Part shown: positions 1-5,734 of the stretch, piece after piece
How positions within the stretch are numbered: position 1 is the stretch's first letter
How the letters are laid out: each line of letters begins with the position of its first letter
Origin: SURF-32 sp964648365
Lineage (GTDB): Bacteria; Planctomycetota; Phycisphaerae; UBA1845
Direction: 5' to 3'
DNA length: 6,678 nucleotides
Assembly (NCBI GenBank): GCA_964648365.1
Contig: CAZYLK010000256.1
Coordinates: 1 to 6,678, forward strand
Translations under genes and position numbers: made by a program
The notes under the pieces: model-generated
The model's database searches: none
The model's input: the letters and a program-made list of their open reading frames with translations, nothing else
What the model was told of the DNA's origin: nothing

Positions 1-1826
1 GTTCGCTGCGCGTGCTGGATGGAGCCGTTTTGGTGCTGTGCGCCGTGGGCGGCGTGCAGTCACAGTCGATCACCGTCGATCGCCAGATGCGCCGCTATCG
101 CGTTCCGCGCGTGGCATTCATCAACAAGATGGACCGCGTCGGCGCCGATCCGGCCCGCGTCATATCGGAACTGGAAAACAAGCTCGGCCACGTGGCCGTG
201 CCGATGCAGATCCCGATCGAGTCCGGGCCGGAGTTCCAGGGCATCATCGACCTGTTGACGATGAAGGCGATCCTCAACGACGGCAGCGCCGGTGAGAAGC
301 TCCGGATCGCCGACATTCCCGCCAACCTCGTCGACGACGCCCGCCGCGCCCGCGCCGGTATGCTCGACACGCTGAGCCTCTACGACGACGAACTCATGAC
401 CGTCATGCTCGAGCACGACGAGCCGGCGATCGAGATCATTCAGGCGGCCGTGCGTCGCGCGACGCTCAGCCGGGAGATCACGCCGGTCTTCATGGGTTCG
501 GCGTTCAAGAACAAGGGCGTGCAGCAACTTCTGGACGCGGTGAAGGCCTACCTGCCGTCGCCGCTGGATCGGGTGGCCTACGCCTGTGACAACGCCAACG
601 AAGGCGCGGAAACCGCCGTAACCGCCGACCCCGGCGGTCCGCTGGTGGCAATGGCCTTCAAGATCGTCGACGAGTCGTTCGGCCAGGTCACGTACTGCCG
701 CATCTATCAGGGCAAGCTGGAGAAGGGCAAAGCGTACCTCGTGCCCCGGACGGGCAAGTCGCAGCGCGTCGGCCGCGTCTTCCGCATTCACGCCGACAAG
801 CGCGAGGACATCGAATCCGCCCAGGCCGGCGACATCATCGCCGTGATGGGTCTGGATCTTGTTTCCGGTGACACGCTCTGCGGGAGCGGCATCAACTACT
901 CGCTCGAGAGCATCCACATCGCCGAGCCGGTTATCTCGGTGGCGATCTCGCCCGAGCGGCAGGCCGATCGCGACAAAATGTCCGAAGCGCTCAATCGCTT
1001 CATGAAGGAAGACCCGACCTTCCACTCCCGCTACGACGAAGAGGCGGAGCAGACGCTGATCTCCGGCATGGGCGAGCTTCATCTGGAGGTCTACGTCGAA
1101 CGCATGAGGCGCGAGTACGGCGCCAGCGTGATCGTCGGCCAGCCCAAGGTCAGCTACCGCGAGCACCCGACGCAGGAAGTGGAGTACGACTATCGCCACA
1201 AGCGGCAAACCGGCGGCTCGGGCCAGTTCGCCCACGTCATCGGCCGGCTGATTCCGCTGCCGGTCGGCGAGGGGAAGGACTACGAGTTCGAAAACCTCGT
1301 GAAAGGCGGCAACGTCCCCAGCGAGTACATCGGTTCGGTGGACAAGGGCTTCCAGATGGCCCGCGGCAAGGGTCCGCTGGCCGGGTTCGAGATCGTGGGC
1401 GTTAAAATGGTGCTGGAAGACGGCTCCTCGCACGCGGTGGACTCGTCCGACCTGGCGTTCCAGGTGTGCGCCCGCGATGCCTTCAAGCAGGCCATCCAGA
1501 AGGCCAAGCCGGTGCTGCTGGAGCCGATCATGCGCGTCGAGGTTGAGACGCCGACCGACTTCCAGGGCGCCGTCTCCGGCAACATCTCGTCGCGCCGCGG
1601 ACTCATTACGAATACCGAAGCCAAGGGCAACGCGACCATCATCTCGGCCGAGGTGCCGCTGGCGAACATGTTCGGCTACTCGACCGACCTCCGCTCCATG
1701 ACCCAGGGCCAGGCGACGTTCTCGATGGAGTTCCACGCCTACGCCAAGACGCCGGCGAAGGTGCAGGAAGAGGTCATCCTGGCCGTCAAGGCCAAGAGCA
1801 AGGACGGCAAGACGACGAAATCCTGA
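1..1826 (+). CDS. fusA: Elongation factor G, 5'-truncated by the window edge (mtEFG1/spdEFG1-like)
   Basis: EF-G is the cytosolic GTPase that drives tRNA-mRNA translocation on the ribosome. The frame is already open at the left edge (first whole codon at 3, reading S-L-R-V-L-D-G-A-V), so about 100 N-terminal residues with the P-loop, switch I and DxxG motif lie outside. Numbering from the GTG at 12 (604 residues), I see G4 NKMD at 38-41, the G5 region GSAF at 162-165, domain II from about 210, domain III with ISGMGELHLEV at 350-360, domain IV from about 380 with the tip segment HAVDSS at 474-479 (the position of the functionally important tip histidine of E. coli EF-G), and domain V with the MFGYSTDLRS motif at 553-562. 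No frameshift is visible and the implied full length of about 700 is normal. The G-domain wording (VLCAVGGVQ, RQM.RY.VP, FINKMDR) and a 'GSAFKNKGVQ.LLDAV' block resemble mitochondrial EFG1 more than E. coli FusA, which suggests the spdEFG1 subfamily; that assignment is from memory. The family is certain, the subfamily probable. Confidence 0.97.
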   Translation, partial: SLRVLDGAVLVLCAVGGVQSQSITVDRQMRRYRVPRVAFINKMDRVGADPARVISELENKLGHVAVPMQIPIESGPEFQGIIDLLTMKAILNDGSAGEKLRIADIPANLVDDARRARAGMLDTLSLYDDELMTVMLEHDEPAIEIIQAAVRRATLSREITPVFMGSAFKNKGVQQLLDAVKAYLPSPLDRVAYACDNANEGAETAVTADPGGPLVAMAFKIVDESFGQVTYCRIYQGKLEKGKAYLVPRTGKSQRVGRVFRIHADKREDIESAQAGDIIAVMGLDLVSGDTLCGSGINYSLESIHIAEPVISVAISPERQADRDKMSEALNRFMKEDPTFHSRYDEEAEQTLISGMGELHLEVYVERMRREYGASVIVGQPKVSYREHPTQEVEYDYRHKRQTGGSGQFAHVIGRLIPLPVGEGKDYEFENLVKGGNVPSEYIGSVDKGFQMARGKGPLAGFEIVGVKMVLEDGSSHAVDSSDLAFQVCARDAFKQAIQKAKPVLLEPIMRVEVETPTDFQGAVSGNISSRRGLITNTEAKGNATIISAEVPLANMFGYSTDLRSMTQGQATFSMEFHAYAKTPAKVQEEVILAVKAKSKDGKTTKS

Positions 1827-1880
1827 CGGCGACGGCGGACCTTGCAACCCGCCGCGAGGCGCGGACGACACCCGTTCTCT

Positions 1881-1900
1881 TCGCGCCTTTGCGCCTTTGC
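1881..1900. repeat. Short 8-bp tandem repeat (CGCCTTTG x2) in the fusA-tdk gap
   Basis: Two adjacent copies of CGCCTTTG, followed by CG and a degenerate continuation, sit 55 bp after the fusA stop. The block is flanked by a 7-bp inverted repeat, CTTCGCG at 1879-1885 and CGCGAAG at 1910-1916, with a 24-nt loop. It has the look of the 'CTTTGCGCCTTTGCG' low-complexity intergenic repeats found in many bacterial genomes, but two copies are too few to be sure. No U-run follows, so it is not an intrinsic terminator. The rest of the gap holds only a weak GC hairpin right after the fusA stop and the tdk promoter. Confidence 0.4.
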
Positions 1901-1939
1901 GTTGGTTTCCGCGAAGCCTCGGCCGGTTTCCGCGGGCAG

Positions 1940-1968
1940 TTTTCACGACGGGCCATGCGCGCCATAAT
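1940..1968 (+). promoter_or_regulatory. Sigma70-like promoter of tdk, possibly giving a leaderless mRNA
   Basis: A -35-like TTTTCA at 1940-1945 is separated by exactly 17 bp from a -10-like CATAAT at 1963-1968. The predicted start of transcription, about 7 nt after the -10, coincides with the A of the tdk ATG at 1975, and no Shine-Dalgarno sequence precedes that ATG. Together these suggest a leaderless message. The -10 lies in a 6-bp-arm palindrome, CGCCAT-A-ATGGCG at 1960-1972, which could be an operator or chance. The evidence is sequence pattern only, and the -35 matches just 4 of 6 consensus bases. Confidence 0.45.
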
Positions 1969-1974
1969 GGCGTC

Positions 1975-2583
1975 ATGGACATCCGCGTGGCTTCGCAGAG
2001 CACCTCGGCCCCGCGGCCGCTGCTCGCGCCGTCGGGGCTGGAACTCATCCTCGGCTGCATGTTCAGCGGCAAGACGACCGAGCTGCTGAGGCGCGTCCGC
2101 GCAGCCGAGCCGGGCGCCGTCGGGGTCTACAAGCACCTCATCGACGACCGCTACCGCCGGGACGCCGTCGTTTCGCATACGTTTGACGCCGTCCCCGCCC
2201 AGGTCGTCGACAGCGCCGACGCGCTGCGGCAACGCCTGCAGACCAGCGGCCAGCGTCTGATCGCCGTCGACGAGGCGCACTTTTTCGACGAGGCGCTCGT
2301 CGATCTGTGCGGACGGCTGTGCCACGCGGGCTATGCATTCGTGATCACCGCCCTCGACCGCGACAGTTGGGGGCGGCCGTTTCCGATCGTCGAGCGGCTC
2401 CGGGCGATGAGCACGCGCGTGGACGTGGTGTACGCCGTCTGTGCCCGTTGCGGCGCCATTGCCGACCGGACGCAGCGGACGACGCCTATAATCGACGGCT
2501 GCATGGTAGGCGGGCCGGAAAGCTACGAACCGCGGTGCGCCGTCTGCTGGACGCCGCCGCCGGACAACCCCGCAGGACGGTGA
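1975..2583 (+). CDS. tdk: Thymidine kinase, type II (TK1-like)
   Basis: This enzyme phosphorylates thymidine (and deoxyuridine) with ATP to give dTMP in pyrimidine salvage and acts in the cytosol. The protein from the ATG at 1975 has 202 residues, normal for the family. Visible motifs are the P-loop GCMFSGKT at 27-34, the K-x-I-D-D-R-Y stretch at 53-60, SH at 67-68, the Walker B/catalytic DEAHFF at 99-104 (E100 as probable base; H stands where most family members have Q), and ALDRD..G.PF at 126-136 where G is commoner than A at the first place. Zinc ligands are C156/C159 (CARCGA) and C188/C191 (YEPRCAVCW), with the substrate-binding 'lasso' between them. The frame stays open upstream to a TTG at 1897, but that would add an Arg-rich, non-family extension running through the repeat and promoter, so 1975 is preferred. 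The stop is 4 bp before the LRR gene, so the two are probably co-transcribed. Confidence 0.95.
   Translation: MDIRVASQSTSAPRPLLAPSGLELILGCMFSGKTTELLRRVRAAEPGAVGVYKHLIDDRYRRDAVVSHTFDAVPAQVVDSADALRQRLQTSGQRLIAVDEAHFFDEALVDLCGRLCHAGYAFVITALDRDSWGRPFPIVERLRAMSTRVDVVYAVCARCGAIADRTQRTTPIIDGCMVGGPESYEPRCAVCWTPPPDNPAGR
2487..2492 (+). promoter_or_regulatory. Possible internal -10 box inside the 3' end of tdk
   Basis: A perfect TATAAT occurs in otherwise GC-rich coding sequence about 95 bp before the ATG of the LRR gene and could give that gene its own transcription start. I find no good -35 element at 16-18 bp; the nearest TTG-containing candidate (2459) is 22 bp away. It codes for P-I-I-D in thymidine kinase, so chance is quite possible. 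Confidence 0.2.
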
Positions 2584-2587
2584 AATC

Positions 2588-3901
2588 ATGATCGACCGGC
2601 AACTCTGCGCGGCCGTCGCGGCCGCGGCGTTCGTGATGGCAGGCCCGGCGTGGTCGCAGGCGCCGCCGGTGCGCCGATACCTCGCCTTTCCCGAGGATCG
2701 CTCAATGGGAACCGTCGCGTTCCGCAGCGCGACTGAGGAAGGCGAAGCGGCCTGGTACAACCTCGGCGAGGCGCGCGGCGTGGTGGTGGTGCCGCCGGAG
2801 TCGTACGTGCGGCTCTGGATCAGCGAGGCCGGCGCGGCGGACCTCAGTCCGCTGGCCGCGCTGCGTCCGGGAGCCGTTCAGTACGTCCGGATCGGGCCGG
2901 CGACCGGCGTCAACAAACAGGTCGAATCACTCGGCGCGATGAAGCGGCTACTTGGGCTGGACTTGGCCCATACCGACCTCTCCGACGAGGGCCTGGCCGC
3001 GCTCGCGGGGTCAATGACCGTGACCGAACTGAACCTGGAGCACACAGCGGTCACGGATGCCGCGCTGGCGGCCGTGGCGCGAATGGCGGGGCTGGAGGCG
3101 CTCTCGCTGCCGGAGGGAATCACCGACGAGGGGCTGAGCAAGCTCTCGGAATGCCCGACCCTCGCCGTGTTGCGCCTGAAGCGCAACAACAAGATTACGG
3201 CCGGCGGGCTGGCGGCACTGAAACCGCTCAAGACGCTGCGTGAACTCGACTTGAGCGGGACAGGCATCGACGACCTCGGACCGCTCTCGGAATGCGCCGG
3301 CCTGACGCGGCTTGATCTTCACGGCTGCCGGCGCCTGACCGCGCCGGGAATGACGGCGCTGGCGGGATTGAAAGATCTGCGCGACCTGGATCTGTCGGAC
3401 ACGGGCATCGGAGACGAGGCGATGGCGCACGTCGGCCGGGTGTCGTCGCTGCGGGTGTTGCGGCTGGCCGGCACGTCGATCACCGACAAATCCGCGGAGC
3501 ATTTCAAGACTCTGCAGCGGCTCTATGAGCTGAAACTGACGGGCACGAAGGCGGGTGACGCAACCGTCGCCGCTCTGGCGAACATGTACATGCTGGAGAC
3601 GCTTCTGCTGGGCAACACCGCCGTCACCGACGCGGCGATGGGGACGATCGGGGAGTTGCAGACGCTTCGGACGCTGTCACTGGTCGGCACGGCCGTAACG
3701 GACACCGGCGTGGGCCGGCTGCGCGGCCTCGTGTCGCTGGAGGCCCTCTACCTCAACGATACTGCTCTGACGGATGCCGGACTGGTCTCGCTGGCCGGGA
3801 TGGAGGCGCTCAAGCGCGTGGTCGTGCGCGGCACGAAGGTCACCACAGCCGGCATGCGCGAGTTCAAGCAGAAGAACCCCAAGTGCCAGGTAAACAAGTG
3901 A
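2588..3901 (+). CDS. Secreted leucine-rich repeat protein (planctomycete-type LRR)
   Basis: The protein is probably an exported binding protein; its partner and role are unknown. Residues 1-24 form a signal peptide with a basic start, an Ala-rich hydrophobic core and an AWSQ cleavage region, predicting a mature start near A25. Residues 25-117 have no recognised domain. From 118 to 430 I count 13 tandem LRRs of mostly 24 residues with the pattern 'L..L.L.gT.vTD.gl..L..l'. Repeats 3 (ends 189), 4 and 6 are 23-25 residues, and repeat 5 (215-236) is 22 with its helix part shortened. The tail after the last repeat, K-Q-K-N-P-K-C-Q-V, is a usual end for this LRR class in Planctomycetes (from memory). 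There is no transmembrane segment after the signal peptide and no catalytic domain, unlike the kinase-LRR proteins of the phylum. The ATG lies 5 nt after the tdk stop with a weak GGACGG at 2576-2581 as ribosome binding site, pointing to an operon with tdk. The family is certain; no function can be given. Confidence 0.92.
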   Translation: MIDRQLCAAVAAAAFVMAGPAWSQAPPVRRYLAFPEDRSMGTVAFRSATEEGEAAWYNLGEARGVVVVPPESYVRLWISEAGAADLSPLAALRPGAVQYVRIGPATGVNKQVESLGAMKRLLGLDLAHTDLSDEGLAALAGSMTVTELNLEHTAVTDAALAAVARMAGLEALSLPEGITDEGLSKLSECPTLAVLRLKRNNKITAGGLAALKPLKTLRELDLSGTGIDDLGPLSECAGLTRLDLHGCRRLTAPGMTALAGLKDLRDLDLSDTGIGDEAMAHVGRVSSLRVLRLAGTSITDKSAEHFKTLQRLYELKLTGTKAGDATVAALANMYMLETLLLGNTAVTDAAMGTIGELQTLRTLSLVGTAVTDTGVGRLRGLVSLEALYLNDTALTDAGLVSLAGMEALKRVVVRGTKVTTAGMREFKQKNPKCQVNK

Positions 3902-3908
3902 CGCGGCT

Positions 3909-3978
3909 CGAATGTCGAATGTCGAATGGCGAATGTCGAGTGGCGAGTGGCGAGTGGCGAATGGCGAGTGTCAAATGG
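3909..3978. repeat. Heptamer tandem array, 10 copies of CGARTGK
   Basis: Ten consecutive 7-bp units start 8 bp after the LRR stop codon. In order they are CGAATGT, CGAATGT, CGAATGG, CGAATGT, CGAGTGG three times, CGAATGG, CGAGTGT and CAAATGG, then the pattern decays into CGCGCTGG. Variation is confined almost wholly to unit positions 4 (A/G) and 7 (T/G). It sits in an intergenic region and belongs to no supported gene; short frames through it on both strands are merely the 21-bp (7-codon) translation of the repeat. It resembles the short tandemly repeated repetitive (STRR) heptamers described in cyanobacteria in style, not in sequence. Confidence 0.9.
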
Positions 3979-4026
3979 CGCGCTGGCGCGGTGTTTGGTG
4001 ACCCGTCGCGGGCTTGGGACGCTTCG

Positions 4027-4055
4027 ATGCCGGTCGCACGCCGGCCGGTCGGCAT
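4027..4055 (+). other. Plus-strand RNA hairpin in the LRR-lipid kinase gap
   Basis: ATGCCGGTCG at 4027-4036 can pair with CGGTCGGCAT at 4046-4055, giving a 10-bp stem that includes two G-U pairs and a 9-nt loop. The G-U pairs would be A-C mismatches in a minus-strand transcript, so the structure favours a plus-strand RNA. There is no following U-run, so it is not a standard terminator. It could be a Rho-type 3' end of the tdk-LRR message or part of the leader of the next gene. High local GC makes chance pairing a real alternative. The remaining gap (3979-4026 and 4056-4141) shows no promoter I would defend. Confidence 0.3.
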
Positions 4056-4141
4056 GAGTGGAAGCAACATCGAACGGCCGGGCGGTGAAGCGCCGAAGCG
4101 CGGTGCGGTGGTGGAAGCAGCGGCGCGGCGGCGGATCATCT

Positions 4142-4774
4142 ATGGACGCGAGTGTACGCCTGGGGCAACGCGGCGATGAGTCCGAGCTGGCGCTGGAGTG
4201 GCGGCGCAAGCGCGTGCATCTGCTGCCGGCGCTCATTCCGCTGATCATGCTCTTCATCTATCACGAGGATCCGCTGCCCTGGTGGAACCTGCTGGTGGCG
4301 ATCGGCGTGGTGACGACGCTGACGCTTCTGACCGTGCGGCTGTCGCGGCATCGGCTGATCGACCCGCGCTGGACGCGGGCCTGCGCGGGGTACGCGGCCG
4401 GGCCGCTGGCGGTGCTGGTGCTGTTCCCGTCGCGGGCCGAGTTCGCCAGCGCGACGCTCTACGTGCTGGCCTTCGGCGACGCCGCGGCCGCGCTGGGCGG
4501 GCGGGCCTGGGGGCGAAAGCCGCTGCCGTGGAACGCGGGCAAGACGTGGGTGGGCCTGGCGTGCTTCGTGCTCGCGGCCGCGCCGACGGCGGCGGTGATC
4601 TACCGGCTGGAGGCACGGCCGCAGGTCGCGTGGTCGCTGGCGTGGACGTGCGCCGTCGCCGGCGCAGTGTGTGCGGCGGTCGCGGAGTCTTTGCCTTCGC
4701 GCGTCAACGACAACCTGCGCGTGGGCATCGCCGCGGCGGTGGGGATTGTGGTTGCCAGCTACTGGGTGAGCTGA
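4142..4774 (+). CDS. CTP-dependent lipid/polyprenol kinase family (dolichol/phytol kinase-like) membrane protein
   Basis: Members of this family (dolichol kinase, phytol kinase VTE5, yeast diacylglycerol kinase Dgk1) transfer phosphate from CTP to a lipid alcohol at the membrane. The 210-residue protein has a short charged N-terminus with E-W-R-R-K-R-V-H at 19-26, matching the family's E..RK..H start, then about six to seven hydrophobic segments (approximately 26-40, 49-66, 79-95, 101-118, 135-154, 162-183, 195-208). Signature motifs are FGDAAAALGGRAWG at 111-124, NAGKTWVG at 131-138 (family form K[ST].EG) and AESLPSRVNDN at 181-191 (family form E..p...DDN, with N in place of the first D). 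The ATG at 4142 is chosen because an upstream GTG at 4058 would add 28 Arg-rich residues before the family start; only a weak GGCGGA precedes it. The substrate cannot be told from sequence: phytol, a polyprenol or diacylglycerol are all possible. A phosphatidate cytidylyltransferase relative is the alternative reading. Confidence 0.85.
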   Translation: MDASVRLGQRGDESELALEWRRKRVHLLPALIPLIMLFIYHEDPLPWWNLLVAIGVVTTLTLLTVRLSRHRLIDPRWTRACAGYAAGPLAVLVLFPSRAEFASATLYVLAFGDAAAALGGRAWGRKPLPWNAGKTWVGLACFVLAAAPTAAVIYRLEARPQVAWSLAWTCAVAGAVCAAVAESLPSRVNDNLRVGIAAAVGIVVASYWVS

Positions 4775-4807
4775 CGGCAGACCCAGAGAACATAGCGACC
4801 GCGCTGG

Positions 4808-5734
4808 CTACTCGCAGGCAACCTCTTGCGAAATCGCCGGGCAGTTCAGGAGCAGCAGCGTGTGCTCGCCCGTCTGCCTCTTGTACTTGGCTTTGGCCTT
4901 GCCGTTCGGCTTGACCCGCATGACGCGGTGGTCGCCGTTGTTGGTCAGGGTCAGTTCCGTGCCCTCGTCCAACCGCGTGCGCACCTTGGCGACGATCCTG
5001 CCCTCCCCGCCGCGCCCCTCGCGGCACCGGGCCTTGAGCTTGCGGACGGCGTCGCAGTCAATCAGCGGTTCATCATCCGGCACGCCAAAGCGGATGAAGT
5101 CGAATGCGGACACGTTATCGAAGCAGAACGCCCGGACGCCCCACTGCACGACGGAATCTTCGGTCGGGTACTGCCGCCCCCAGCTTCCGTAATCATGCAC
5201 GACGCCATCGATCGACCATTCGAACCAGTACGGCCCGTAGATTTCAACCTTAAACACGTGTGGCGCATCCGGTTCGATAGAGAAGAAGTGCGATGGCGGA
5301 TCCCAGATGAAGCGCGATTCATCGCGTGCCACACTGGTGTGAAATCGAATGCCGGAAGCTCCAGAAGCCACCAACGACACAGGTGCGACGGCCGCCAGTT
5401 CGCTGCTCGGCCCATCCGTGATGAACCTGCCCTCAAGCCGAAATCGCGGCGCGCCGGCCCACTCGCCGAGTTCCCAGCGATAGAATTCGTCTTCACCGCC
5501 GCAGGGATTCTCCAACAGAGTCTCGGACTTGAAGTACAACCAGCCGTCGTCGAGCCATCGCTCGGGCGAGTACGGGCGAATAATCCGTTCCCAACCCTCC
5601 TCTTCCGGGAAGGAGTCACACTCGTATGAGACCATCTGCGCCCATCCGGGGGCCGCAAGACTCAAGCAGGCCAGCGCCGTTGCGACGGCTCCTGCTCGGC
5701 TTGGGTGCGTTAGCGTGCTGCGGTTCAGTCGCAT
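4808..5734 (-). CDS. Exported two-domain protein, paralogue A (jelly-roll plus basic C-terminal beta module)
   Basis: I recognise no named family. The 308-residue product starts with a signal peptide (hydrophobic 14-31, cleavage likely after GWA at 32). Residues about 36-218 read as a concanavalin/LamG-like beta sandwich: DGWLYF 63-68, DEFYRWEL 82-89, F-R-L-E-G-R-F around 98-104, G-I-R-F-H-T 128-133, FKVEIYG..WFEWSIDG 161-177 and QWGVRAFCFDNVSAFD 197-212. A Cys pair at 227 and 237 links to a Lys/Arg-rich beta module (about 245-308) with C298 and C307; conserved Cys in both paralogues suggest disulfides. No catalytic residues are evident, so binding of a glycan or surface component is only an inference. 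The start is supported by AGGAG at 5744-5740, 5 nt upstream, which lies inside the end of paralogue B. The two frames overlap by 10 nt, pointing to translational coupling. C23 in the signal peptide is not in a good lipobox. Confidence 0.85.
   Translation of the reverse strand: MRLNRSTLTHPSRAGAVATALACLSLAAPGWAQMVSYECDSFPEEEGWERIIRPYSPERWLDDGWLYFKSETLLENPCGGEDEFYRWELGEWAGAPRFRLEGRFITDGPSSELAAVAPVSLVASGASGIRFHTSVARDESRFIWDPPSHFFSIEPDAPHVFKVEIYGPYWFEWSIDGVVHDYGSWGRQYPTEDSVVQWGVRAFCFDNVSAFDFIRFGVPDDEPLIDCDAVRKLKARCREGRGGEGRIVAKVRTRLDEGTELTLTNNGDHRVMRVKPNGKAKAKYKRQTGEHTLLLLNCPAISQEVACE
4823..4963 (-). repeat. Direct repeat copy 1: 47 identical codon products in paralogue A
   Basis: This 141-bp stretch matches 5740-5880 without gaps at an offset of 917 bp. 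I count 12 mismatches by eye, all at third codon positions and all synonymous, so the encoded 47 residues (G258 to E304) are identical. Conservation stops abruptly on both sides. Confidence 0.9.

Noticed and set aside
1833..1854. Possible fusA terminator hairpin (CGGCGG / CCGCCG)
   Set aside because: The 6-bp GC stem has a 10-nt loop and no U-run, and such pairs are expected by chance at this GC content.
60..2072. A 670-codon open frame antisense to fusA
   Set aside because: Its composition (Arg, His, Leu, Asp, Val rich with no domain) is the usual mirror of a high-GC gene's codon bias, and it lies fully over the certain EF-G gene and into tdk.
1786..2760. A 324-codon minus-strand frame over tdk and the start of the LRR gene
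   Set aside because: It is low-complexity and Arg/Ala-rich, spans two well-supported genes and the gap between them, and has no recognisable motif.
3748..4257. A 169-codon minus-strand frame across the heptamer array
   Set aside because: Its central part is the translation of the 7-bp repeat (recurring R-H-S) and the rest is antisense to the LRR and lipid kinase genes.
4775..4807. Bidirectional terminator between the convergent genes
   Set aside because: Only a 4-bp stem (AGCG/CGCT) can be drawn in the 33-bp gap and there is no U-run on either strand.
5656..5680. Lipoprotein signal at Cys23 of paralogue A
   Set aside because: The residues before the Cys (A-L-A) lack the hydrophobic residue usual at -3, and the hydrophobic core continues past the Cys to a better signal peptidase I site after GWA.
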